A stretch of 64,000 bases of DNA from an uncultured Sutterellaceae bacterium (lineage in GTDB: Bacteria; Pseudomonadota; Gammaproteobacteria; Burkholderiales; Burkholderiaceae_F), in contig CADBTW010000065.1 of the NCBI GenBank assembly GCA_902797695.1, positions 1 to 64,000 on the forward strand. The letters run 5' to 3'. The translations under genes were made by a program, and so were the position numbers. The notes beneath the pieces were generated by a model. That model worked only from the letters and a program-made list of their open reading frames with translations. It did no database searches and had not been told where the DNA came from. Below, piece by piece: positions 36,952-43,880 of the stretch (the first letter of the stretch is position 1; the number at the start of each line of letters is the position of its first letter).

Positions 36952-37986
36952 CTAGCGGTAGCGCTTGTTCGCAGCCTCGGCGAACTGGTTCGTGTAGGTC
37001 GCGGAGAGGTCGATCCGGGCCCGAGCGATCTGCGGCGAGACGACCGAAAGCGCCTTCTGCGCGGTTTCAGGCGCCTTCGCGGGGAAGATCCCGTCCCGCG
37101 AGAGTGCGGGGCGGTTGCTGAGGAACGACTGGATGTAGAGCTGCTTGTCACCGAGGAAGTAGCTCGGGGGAACCGCCTTCACGAGCTGGTCCGGCGTCGC
37201 CTTCGCGATCCACTTGTCAGCGCGGACAATGGCGTTCGTCACAGCCTGGACCGTGTTCGGGTTCTTCTTCACGAAGGATTCCGGCGCGTAGAGGCATCCG
37301 GCAACCATCGGCCCGCCGTAGAGCTTGTCGCTCTCTGCGATGATCCGGGTGTCGTTGATGATTTCGATTTCCTTCTTCTGCATCAGCATCGCGATCACAG
37401 GATCAAGCTGCACGAAGGCGTCGACCTGGCCCGAGCGGATGGCGGCGATCGCGCCGGAGCTTGTCCCGATCCCGATCCAGGAAACCTCGTTCGGGCGGAT
37501 GCCCGCCGCGTGGAGGCAGTAGGTCGCCATGATCTGGGAACTCGAGCCCGGGGCCGTCACCCCGATCTTCTTCCCCTTCAGGTCGGCCGGGCCGCGGTAA
37601 TTCTTCATCGTGTGGCGGTTCACGGCGAAGACGCACTGCGGCGCACGCCCCTGGAGCACGAACGCGGTGAGCCGCTGGCGGCGGGTCTGCATGAGGACCG
37701 TGTGCTCAAAGGCGCCCGAGCAGATGTCGGCGGACCCCCCGATCACGGCCTGGAGGCTCTTCGAGCCGCCCTGGAAGTCGACGATCTGGACATCAAGCCC
37801 CTCGTCCCTGAAGTATCCGAGGCGCTCCGCTATCGTGAGCGGAAGGTAGTAGACAAGCTGCCGCCCCCCGACCGCTATCTTGATGCTCTTCTTCTCAAGT
37901 CCGGAAGCGAAGGCGGAAAACGGAAAGGCGGCAGAGACGGAAATTCCGGCGGCTGCGGCGATGACCTGGCGGCGGGTGAAAGGCAT
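36952..37986 (-). CDS. ABC importer substrate-binding protein (NMT1/SsuA-like), Tat-type signal
   Basis: Periplasmic binding protein of 344 aa from the ATG at 37986 (AGGAG seven bases upstream). The N-terminus MPFTRRQVIAAAAG with a hydrophobic stretch ending in AFA resembles a twin-arginine signal peptide. The NMT1/ThiY-like fold shows YYLPLTIAERLGYFRDEGLDV and the helix-loop SLQAVIGGSADICSG. Substrate unknown; nitrate, sulfonate and pyrimidine binding proteins share this fold. It is the first gene of the operon. The 383-base region upstream contains a promoter, operator-like palindrome, small ORF and terminator. Confidence 0.9.
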   Translation of the reverse strand: MPFTRRQVIAAAAGISVSAAFPFSAFASGLEKKSIKIAVGGRQLVYYLPLTIAERLGYFRDEGLDVQIVDFQGGSKSLQAVIGGSADICSGAFEHTVLMQTRRQRLTAFVLQGRAPQCVFAVNRHTMKNYRGPADLKGKKIGVTAPGSSSQIMATYCLHAAGIRPNEVSWIGIGTSSGAIAAIRSGQVDAFVQLDPVIAMLMQKKEIEIINDTRIIAESDKLYGGPMVAGCLYAPESFVKKNPNTVQAVTNAIVRADKWIAKATPDQLVKAVPPSYFLGDKQLYIQSFLSNRPALSRDGIFPAKAPETAQKALSVVSPQIARARIDLSATYTNQFAEAANKRYR

Positions 37987-38015
37987 TTGGATCTCCTGAA
38001 AAACAATTTGGGCAA

Positions 38016-38065
38016 CAAAAAAGCGGACGCGCTCAAAACCCCTTACGGGATTTGGCACATCCGCT
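38016..38065 (-). terminator. Attenuator-like terminator ahead of the ABC importer
   Basis: On the minus strand AGCGGATGTGC pairs with GCGCGTCCGCT (11 pairs, two G-U), the loop folds again (CCC GTAA GGGG), and six T residues follow. It ends about 30 bases before the binding-protein start, so it lies inside that gene's leader if the upstream promoter is real. It could instead terminate recR transcription. Confidence 0.75.
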
Positions 38066-38121
38066 GATTTCAGCTAGCTAATTGAACTGGCTTACAGAGC
38101 CTGGGCTGCTCTCTTTTTCCC

Positions 38122-38277
38122 TTATGAAAGCTTCCGGCTCCGCGAACAGCTTCCGTTCAGCGGATGCACTGCTAGCAGCAGTCCGCCTAGTAGGGCAAGC
38201 GCTTCAGGCACAGCAGGGGCCTGGGCCGGGGAAGCCGGTCCGAAAGCGAAGCCGATGGCGAAGTCCTGATAGCGCAT
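38122..38277 (-). CDS. Small ORF in the ABC importer leader (51 aa, candidate)
   Basis: ATG at 38277 to TAA at 38122 encodes a 51-residue peptide starting MRYQDFAIGFAFG, with a hydrophobic middle (ALALLGGLLLAV) and a basic end. It contains three CTA leucine codons, expected to be rare in such GC-rich DNA, close together. AAGGA lies 13 bases upstream, which is far for a ribosome binding site. No family is recognised. It may be a leader peptide, a small membrane protein or chance. Confidence 0.3.
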   Translation of the reverse strand: MRYQDFAIGFAFGPASPAQAPAVPEALALLGGLLLAVHPLNGSCSRSRKLS

Positions 38278-38297
38278 GCTGAAATGCTGTTCCTTTG

Positions 38298-38337
38298 ACT
38301 GATCAGATCAGTTTATTTGCCGATACGGAAATTTCAA
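38298..38337 (-). promoter_or_regulatory. Candidate promoter with palindromic operator
   Basis: On the minus strand TTGAAA (38332-38337), a 16-base spacer and TAAACT (38310-38315) form a plausible promoter. Overlapping its -10 and start point is a perfect 15-base palindrome ACTGATC-A-GATCAGT (38298-38312). The position fits a repressor site. The remaining bases of the 37987-38369 gap hold the small ORF and terminator described separately. Confidence 0.5.
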
Positions 38338-38369
38338 TAAGGCAAAGTCCTTAGCTCGATTTTCCCTTC

Positions 38370-38981
38370 CTACGCCTCACGGCGACCGAGGAGGGCGTGC
38401 GCGACGGTCGCGACATCCGTGTATTCAAGCTCGATCCCTGCCGGAATTCCGCGGGCGAGCCGGGTCACCCGGATCCCGGGGTGGTGGCGGGCGGCGGCAA
38501 GCGCGATGTAGTGCGCCGTCGCATCTCCCTCCGCCGTGAACGAAGTCGCGAGGATCACTTCCTTCACCTCCTCTGCCTCGAGCCGCTTCATCAGCTTTTC
38601 GAGGCCGATCTCCTCAGGCCCCCTGTCCTCAACCGGGGATAGCCGCCCCCCGAGGACAAAGTAGAGGCCACGGTAGGCGAGCGACCCTTCGATCACCTGC
38701 TGGTCGGCGGGGCTCTCCACGACGCAGATCTTGTCCCTCTCGCGCTTCGGGTCGGAGCACGTGCTGCAGAGCGTGTCCTCGCAGAGCGTGTTGCAGAGCT
38801 CGCAGTGTCGGACGGAATCCGCCGCGTCCTCGATGAGGTGCGCGAGTTCCCGCGCCTCCGACCGGTCTTCACCGGAAAGGAGGTGGAAGGCGATGCGCTG
38901 GGCGGAAAGCGGGCCGATCCCGGGAAGCCTCGAAAGGGCTTCCGAGAGCTTCCGGATCCTCGGACTGAGAGAATTTGCCAA
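38370..38981 (-). CDS. recR: Recombination mediator protein RecR
   Basis: DNA repair protein acting with RecF and RecO at gaps, about 203 aa. It has an N-terminal helix-hairpin-helix (SRLPGIGPLSAQRIAFHLL), a four-cysteine zinc finger (CELCNTLCEDTLCSTC) and a TOPRIM domain (CVVESPADQQVIEGS). The start is uncertain. The best is a TTG at 38981 with AGG seven bases upstream; a CTG two codons earlier is possible. The open frame continues upstream over ebfC, but that extension has no homology. Third gene of dnaX-ebfC-recR. Confidence 0.93.
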   Translation of the reverse strand: MANSLSPRIRKLSEALSRLPGIGPLSAQRIAFHLLSGEDRSEARELAHLIEDAADSVRHCELCNTLCEDTLCSTCSDPKRERDKICVVESPADQQVIEGSLAYRGLYFVLGGRLSPVEDRGPEEIGLEKLMKRLEAEEVKEVILATSFTAEGDATAHYIALAAARHHPGIRVTRLARGIPAGIELEYTDVATVAHALLGRREA

Positions 38982-39013
38982 TTTCAGCCTTTCCCCTTGC
39001 TGACCGCCCCGGA

Positions 39014-39331
39014 CTAGAACCCCATTCCCGGAGGCATCGGCATGCCGGCCGTCGCAACCTTCATGCGCTCCTGCGTGGTCTTCTCGACCTGCTCGAGGGC
39101 GTCGGTCAGCGCGGCAGTGACGAGGTCCTCGATCATGTCCTGGTCCTCGGCATAGAGCGAGGGGTCGATCTGCACCGAACGGCACTTGTACTTGCAGGTG
39201 AGGGTCACCTTCACCTTGCCGCCGCCCGCCTCTCCGGTGACCTCGACCTTGCCGAGCTCGGCCTGCAGGCGCTGCAGGTTCTGCTGGACCTTCGCCGCCC
39301 TCGCCATCAGTGCGTTCAGATTTCCTTTCAT
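39014..39331 (-). CDS. ebfC: Nucleoid-associated protein EbfC/YbaB
   Basis: Small DNA-binding protein of 105 aa of the YbaB family. MKGNLNALMARAAKVQQNLQRL, the VTGEAGGGKVKVTLT core and the Met/Pro/Gly-rich tail (MPMPPGMGF) are diagnostic. Its ATG overlaps the dnaX stop by four bases, and recR follows 32 bases on. This gene order is conserved in most bacteria. Confidence 0.96.
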   Translation of the reverse strand: MKGNLNALMARAAKVQQNLQRLQAELGKVEVTGEAGGGKVKVTLTCKYKCRSVQIDPSLYAEDQDMIEDLVTAALTDALEQVEKTTQERMKVATAGMPMPPGMGF

Positions 39332-41067
39332 TTTCCCTTTTCCTTTTCAGATGAGTTTTCCGGGCCTGTGACCGAGTCCTCAAGCACCAGTCCGCTGAAT
39401 TTTTCCGCCACGCTTCTTACGAGCGGATTCGCCTTGAACCCGCTGATCATACGTGCTCTTGCCTCGGCCTGCTCCTTTCTTTCCTGCTTCCAGACCGTGT
39501 TCCCGGTGACGGCTCCCTCTTCGAACACCACCGTGAGAGGGTGTCCGGCCGCGCGCGAGAGCGCTTCCTCGAGGGTCTTCTTCACCCGGCCGCTCGCGAG
39601 GCTCTTCCCCATGTCATTCCGCAGAACAACCGATTCCCCAGTGATCCGCACGCATTCAGACCGGGCGGCGACCTGCCACTCGAGCCCCTGGAGGCCGGCC
39701 CTTGCAAGAAGTCCCTGCCAGCCGAGATCTTCCGGCGCGGCCGGCGCGTCGTCGGAAGGAATCATTTCCTCGGCTGGCTCAGTCTGCACCCAGGGCGGCA
39801 CATCCTCGGTCGCGGGAGGCGGGGGAAGTCCGGGGTCCGGGTCGGTGCCCTTCTGAACCGCAGGTCCGGGCTCGGCGGGAGCGGGGGTCGGGGCGGCGGG
39901 GGCGGGAGCCGGCTTCGGCTCCGCCGCGGGCTTCGCAGGAGGAATCCTCCGCGGCACCGTGCTGCGGCTCTCCGAAGGCCTGAAGGCGATCATCCGGAGA
40001 AGCGTCATCGTGAATCCGGCGTATTCGTCCGGCGCGAGGTGCAGGTCGTTCCGCCCGTTGATCGCGATCTGGTAGTAGAGCTGGACCTCGTCCGGGGAGA
40101 AGTCCCGCGCGAGTTCCCGGATCCCGTCCGAGTCCGGATCCCCCTCGAGGCTCTTCGGCACCCGCTGGGCGATCGCCGTCCGGTGCAGGATCCCCGCGAT
40201 GTCCCGGAGCGCCTGGCTGTAGGAGTAGCTCCTCATCCCCATCTCGTCCGCGATCCGGAGCATTTCCTCCGCGTCGCCCGTCCTGAGGCAGCCGAGCAGC
40301 CGGATGAGAACCGAGGAGTCCACGACGCCGAGCATCTCGCGGACGGACTCTAGCGTCACGGCCCCGTCTGAAAAGGCGATTGCCTGGTCGAGAAGCGAGA
40401 GGCCGTCGCGCATCGAGCCCCGGGCGCCCGCCGCGAGCAGCTTCAGGGCCGCGGGCTCCGCCGTGATCTTCTCCGCCTTCAGGATCCGCGCCATGTGTCC
40501 CGCCACTTCCTGCGGAGTCATGTTCCTCAGGTTGAACTGCAGGCAGCGCGAGAGCACGGTGACCGGGACTTTCTGCGGATCGGTCGTCGCAAGAATGAAC
40601 TTCACGTATTCCGGAGGTTCCTCGAGCGTCTTCAGCATCGCGTTGAACGCGGTGTTCGACAGCTGGTGCACTTCGTCGATCATGTAGACCTTGAAGCGGG
40701 CGTTCGTGGGCGGGTACATCGCCTGCTCGAGAAGCGCGGTCATTTCATCGACACCGCGGTTGCTCGCGGCGTCCATTTCGATGTAGTCGACGAAATTCCC
40801 CTCGTCGATCGAACGGCACGCCTCGCAGACCCCGCAGGGCTTGTCGGTAATGCCGCCCTTGCCGTCAGGGCCGGTGCAGTTGAGGCACTTTGCGAGGATC
40901 CGGGAGAGGGTTGTCTTCCCGACCCCCCGCGTCCCGGTGAACAGGTAGGCGTGGTGGATGCGCTTTTCGCGAAGCGCATGCCTCAGCGCCTTCACGACAT
41001 GCTCCTGGCCCACCACCCCGTCGAAGTCGTGCGGACGCCACTTCCGGGCTAGAACCTGATAGGACAT
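39328..41067 (-). CDS. dnaX: DNA polymerase III subunits gamma/tau
   Basis: Clamp-loader ATPase of 579 aa. Walker A GTRGVGKTTLSR is followed by the four-cysteine zinc module (CLNCTGPDG, KPCGVCEACR), Walker B YMIDEVHQLS, and sensor motifs. A Pro/Ala-rich linker (about 370-430) leads to the tau-specific C-terminal domain. I did not find a slippery sequence for a gamma form. A TAGAAT at 41148-41153 may be its -10 box. The 4.5S RNA gene lies 171 bases upstream on the same strand. Confidence 0.95.
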   Translation of the reverse strand: MSYQVLARKWRPHDFDGVVGQEHVVKALRHALREKRIHHAYLFTGTRGVGKTTLSRILAKCLNCTGPDGKGGITDKPCGVCEACRSIDEGNFVDYIEMDAASNRGVDEMTALLEQAMYPPTNARFKVYMIDEVHQLSNTAFNAMLKTLEEPPEYVKFILATTDPQKVPVTVLSRCLQFNLRNMTPQEVAGHMARILKAEKITAEPAALKLLAAGARGSMRDGLSLLDQAIAFSDGAVTLESVREMLGVVDSSVLIRLLGCLRTGDAEEMLRIADEMGMRSYSYSQALRDIAGILHRTAIAQRVPKSLEGDPDSDGIRELARDFSPDEVQLYYQIAINGRNDLHLAPDEYAGFTMTLLRMIAFRPSESRSTVPRRIPPAKPAAEPKPAPAPAAPTPAPAEPGPAVQKGTDPDPGLPPPPATEDVPPWVQTEPAEEMIPSDDAPAAPEDLGWQGLLARAGLQGLEWQVAARSECVRITGESVVLRNDMGKSLASGRVKKTLEEALSRAAGHPLTVVFEEGAVTGNTVWKQERKEQAEARARMISGFKANPLVRSVAEKFSGLVLEDSVTGPENSSEKEKGK

Positions 41068-41147
41068 CTGAGAATCCTGTGTTGATGGGGAATCACTGCC
41101 TCCGGAACCGAGGCGGTTTGCGCCCCGGGCAGAGGAAAGACCGGCCT

Positions 41148-41153
41148 ATTCTA
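41148..41153 (-). promoter_or_regulatory. -10-like box upstream of dnaX
   Basis: TAGAAT on the minus strand, 80 bases before the dnaX ATG. No convincing -35. The 41068-41592 stretch without protein genes holds this box, the 4.5S RNA gene and its promoter, and a palindrome upstream of trxA. Confidence 0.3.
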
Positions 41154-41238
41154 AATCGGGAGGCCGCGGGGCCTGAAGCGGGGAGCCGGGTGCGGGGAGG
41201 AAGGGAAATGGCCCTTCGCCGCCACTGGATACAAGAAT

Positions 41239-41334
41239 GGCGAGCCTTATCCTCGGCACTGAAGAAAATCCACTATGGCTGCTTCGTTCCCGACCTGACC
41301 AGATTCGTGGCTTCCTCATGCGAGGGGACCCGCC
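41239..41334 (-). ncRNA. ffs: Signal recognition particle RNA (4.5S RNA)
   Basis: The minus strand contains the SRP core GGTCAGGTCGGGAACGAAGC followed by AGCC, matching the conserved domain IV (GGUCAGGU, GGAA tetraloop, AAGCAGCC). The closing pair of the tetraloop is G-C instead of C-G, with both sides changed, which keeps the helix. GGCGGG at the 5' side pairs with CTCGCC at the 3' side, defining about 96 bases. It binds Ffh and targets membrane proteins to SecYEG. End points are estimated from the terminal helix. Confidence 0.88.
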
Positions 41335-41342
41335 GGGGGGAG

Positions 41343-41348
41343 ATTCTA
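41343..41348 (-). promoter_or_regulatory. -10 box of the 4.5S RNA gene
   Basis: TAGAAT on the minus strand ends eight to nine bases before the predicted 5' end of the RNA at 41334. The -35 is not clear. Confidence 0.5.
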
Positions 41349-41449
41349 CACGAATTCGGCTCGCCCTCGCGGCAGCCCTCAAGAAAGCGAATCGCGGAAG
41401 GAAAATTCCCCCATCCTTTTTCCGGGCCAAAGTGCTACCATGGCGGTCA

Positions 41450-41464
41450 CTGATTCGGAATCAG
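41450..41464. promoter_or_regulatory. 15-base palindrome upstream of trxA
   Basis: CTGATTC-G-GAATCAG is a perfect inverted repeat with a single central base, about 130 bases before trxA. Its form resembles the palindrome ahead of the ABC importer (38298-38312). Operator function is only a suggestion. Confidence 0.3.
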
Positions 41465-41592
41465 GTTTCCAATCCGCCCCGGGGCCATGCCCTGCCGAGG
41501 GCGTCCTGCAGCACTTTCCTAAATTTCATTCAAATCTCCGGAACAAGAGGCCGGCCCTCACCTTGGCGGCTTCCGTTCCATTGGGGACGACA

Positions 41593-41919
41593 ATGGCCAT
41601 AACGACTGCAACTGATCAAAACTACGATGCCGAGGTGATCCAGGCTTCCCGCGAAGTCCCGGTTCTCGTTGACTTCTGGGCGCCCTGGTGCGGCCCCTGC
41701 CGGCTGCTCTCCCCGCTTGTCGACGAGGCGGCGGAGGAATTCTCCGGCAAGCTGAAGGTCTGCAAGTACAACTGCGACGAATCGCAGGCCGCGGCCGCTG
41801 AACTCGGGATCCGCTCGATTCCGACCGTCATCGTCTACAAGGACGGGAAGCCCGCCTCGACCCGGATCGGCGCCATGAACAAGAGCGAACTCACCGAGTG
41901 GCTGGATTCCCTCATCTGA
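41593..41919 (+). CDS. trxA: Thioredoxin 1
   Basis: Cytosolic disulfide reductase of 108 aa, the standard length. The active site is WCGPC in VDFWAPWCGPCR, and the cis-proline is in RSIPTVIVYKDG. The ATG at 41593 has GGGGA six bases upstream. An in-frame extension to 41440 has no family support. rho follows 119 bases later, a trxA-rho order common in proteobacteria. Confidence 0.97.
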   Translation: MAITTATDQNYDAEVIQASREVPVLVDFWAPWCGPCRLLSPLVDEAAEEFSGKLKVCKYNCDESQAAAAELGIRSIPTVIVYKDGKPASTRIGAMNKSELTEWLDSLI

Positions 41920-42038
41920 CCCACTCTTCCCTTCACTAACACTTTTGGAAGGCGGCGAAGGGCCGCGGCTTGCGGCCCGGGAGGTTTCCCCCTCTCCGGA
42001 CACCGCTCCCGCCCTGCCGGTCTTCCGCATCAGATCCC

Positions 42039-43298
42039 ATGCATCTTTCAGAACTGAAATCACTCCGCATCACGGAACTCCTCGACCGTGCGCAGGAGCT
42101 CGGAATCGAGAACGCGCAGCGCATGCGCAAGCAGGAGCTCATGTTCGCGATCCTGAAGCGCAAGGCGAAGAGCGGAGAGCAGATCTTCGGCGACGGGACG
42201 CTCGAAGTCCTTCCCGACGGGTTCGGCTTCCTGCGCTCGCCTGAATCCTCCTACCTCGCGAGCACGGACGACATCTACATCTCGCCCTCGCAGATCCGCC
42301 GCTTCAACCTCCACACGGGCGACTCGATCGAAGGCGAAGTCCGCATCCCGAAGGACAGCGAGCGCTATTTCGCCCTCGTGAAGGTCGACACCGTGAACGG
42401 GCAGCCCCCTGAAGCCCTGAAGCACCGGATGCTGTTCGAGAACCTCACGCCGCTCTTCCCGAACGAGCCCCTGAAGCTCGAGCGGAACATGAAGGGGAAC
42501 GAGAACCTCACCGGCCGGCTGATCGACATCATCGCGCCGATCGGCAAAGGCCAGCGCGGCCTGATCGTCGCTCCTCCGAAGTCCGGCAAGACCGTGCTCA
42601 TGCAGCACATCGCGCACGCCATCACCGCGAACCACCCCGAGTGCATCCTGATCGTCCTCCTGATCGACGAGCGGCCCGAGGAAGTGACGGAAATGCAACG
42701 TTCCGTGAAGGGAGAAGTCGTGGCCTCCACCTTCGACGAGCCCGCGGCCCGCCACGTGCAGGTGGCCGAGATGGTGATCGAAAAAGCAAAGCGCCTCGCG
42801 GAGTCGAAGAAGGACGTCGTGATCCTCCTCGACTCGATCACAAGGCTCGCCCGCGCCTACAACACCGTGGTGCCGACCTCCGGCAAGGTGCTCACGGGCG
42901 GCGTCGACGCAAACGCCCTCCAGCGCCCGAAGCGCTTCTTCGGCGCGGCGCGCAACATCGAGGAGGGCGGCTCCCTCACGATCCTTGCCACCACCCTGAT
43001 CGACACCGGGTCGCGCATGGACGACGTGATCTATGAGGAATTCAAGGGCACCGGCAACATGGAAATCCACCTCGAGCGGCGGCTCGCCGAGAAGCGCGTC
43101 TATCCGGCGATCAACGTGAACCGCTCCGGGACGCGCCGCGAGGAGCTCCTGCTGCCGCCGGACGTCCTGCAGAAGGTCTGGATCCTCCGCAAGGTCCTCT
43201 ACAGCATGGACGAGGTGGAGGCGATGGAGTTCCTGCTCGACAAGATCCGCGCGACGAAGACGAATTCCGATTTCTTCGAAATGATGAAGCGCTCCTGA
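42039..43298 (+). CDS. rho: Transcription termination factor Rho
   Basis: Hexameric RNA helicase of 419 aa, identical in length to E. coli Rho. The N-terminal domain [18 protein letters not shown] leads to the cold-shock-like RNA-binding fold ([17 protein letters not shown]). The ATPase has Walker [11 protein letters not shown], Walker [17 protein letters not shown] with the Q-loop, and the R-loop [20 protein letters not shown]. The upstream gap contains a GGGCCGC/GCGGCCC hairpin (41960-41978), which may shape the rho leader. Confidence 0.98.
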   Translation: MHLSELKSLRITELLDRAQELGIENAQRMRKQELMFAILKRKAKSGEQIFGDGTLEVLPDGFGFLRSPESSYLASTDDIYISPSQIRRFNLHTGDSIEGEVRIPKDSERYFALVKVDTVNGQPPEALKHRMLFENLTPLFPNEPLKLERNMKGNENLTGRLIDIIAPIGKGQRGLIVAPPKSGKTVLMQHIAHAITANHPECILIVLLIDERPEEVTEMQRSVKGEVVASTFDEPAARHVQVAEMVIEKAKRLAESKKDVVILLDSITRLARAYNTVVPTSGKVLTGGVDANALQRPKRFFGAARNIEEGGSLTILATTLIDTGSRMDDVIYEEFKGTGNMEIHLERRLAEKRVYPAINVNRSGTRREELLLPPDVLQKVWILRKVLYSMDEVEAMEFLLDKIRATKTNSDFFEMMKRS

Positions 43299-43336
43299 CC
43301 GCGTCAGGCCAACCTGAGATTTTTATTCGGGAAAGT

Positions 43337-43365
43337 TTGCTTTTTGCGGCGAATGCGTCCATAAT
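43337..43365 (+). promoter_or_regulatory. Promoter of rpmE2
   Basis: TTGCTT (43337-43342), 17-base spacer and CATAAT (43360-43365). Transcription would start near 43372 and give a leader of about 110 bases with several hairpins, among them CCCGT-TTCGC-ACGGG at 43413-43427. Confidence 0.62.
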
Positions 43366-43483
43366 AGTGAGCTTTCCCAGTCTGGCACGTGGGCGGCATG
43401 CCTGCGGTAGGACCCGTTTCGCACGGGCACGCTTGCAAGGCCAGCCAGGGCGACCGACAGTTCAACTAGGAATTTTTTAGAAA

Positions 43484-43777
43484 ATGAAGCAGGGCATTCA
43501 CCCGGAATACCGCGAGGTTGCGTTCCTCGACATTTCCATCAACAAGACGTTCATCATCGCTTCCTCCGTCCAGACGAAGGAAACCATCGAGATCGACGGC
43601 AAGACCTATCCGCTCTTCAAGGTGGATACCTCCTCTGCGAGCCATCCGTTCTACACTGGCGCCCAGACCCGCATCGTCGAAGCCGGCCGCGTTGAGAAGT
43701 TCCGCGCGAAGTTCGCCGCGAAGACCAAGGCCGTGAACGAAGCCGCCGCCAAGGCGAAGGCCGCCGCCGCGAAGTAA
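43484..43777 (+). CDS. rpmE2: 50S ribosomal protein L31, type B (C-minus)
   Basis: Ribosomal protein of 97 aa. [38 protein letters not shown] and the Ala/Lys-rich tail fit type B L31. There is no cysteine, so this is the zinc-independent form. In many bacteria it is Zur-controlled and paired with a C-plus copy. Here it has its own good promoter and terminator, no Zur-like site was recognised, and it may be the main L31. AGGAA lies about ten bases before the ATG. Confidence 0.95.
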   Translation: MKQGIHPEYREVAFLDISINKTFIIASSVQTKETIEIDGKTYPLFKVDTSSASHPFYTGAQTRIVEAGRVEKFRAKFAAKTKAVNEAAAKAKAAAAK

Positions 43778-43819
43778 TTCGCAGCAGGAAGAAGGCTTTT
43801 CCAAAAGCCGCCTTTCGGA

Positions 43820-43854
43820 AAGGGAGACAGTTGTCGCGACTGCCTCCTTTTTTA
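43820..43854 (+). terminator. Intrinsic terminator of rpmE2
   Basis: GGGAGACAGT pairs with ACTGCCTCCT (one mismatch), followed by six T residues. A second small hairpin GGCTTTT/AAAAGCC precedes it. Confidence 0.75.
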
Positions 43855-43880
43855 GTTCTTGCCTTTCCGGTTCCAATCAA

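Noticed and set aside
38122..38277. PEP-CTERM-like look of the small leader ORF (VPEALALLGGLLLA and a basic end)
   Set aside because: The second Pro of the PEP motif is missing and the peptide is too short for a sorted exoprotein, so the resemblance is probably chance.
37987..38369. TPP or guanidine riboswitch upstream of the ABC importer
   Set aside because: I looked for the CTGAGA and ACCTGATCTGGATAATGCC-type TPP motifs and the guanidine-I ACGGCGGGA-type motifs on the transcribed strand and found neither.
38982..39383. N-terminal extension of recR in the same frame, up to 337 aa
   Set aside because: The extension overlaps ebfC and the end of dnaX out of frame, is low-complexity Arg/Gly and has no similarity to RecR. 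The family start lies near the TTG at 38981.
39328..41067. Programmed frameshift in dnaX producing a gamma form
   Set aside because: No A-rich slippery heptamer followed by a hairpin was found on the coding strand. The product is annotated as full-length tau.
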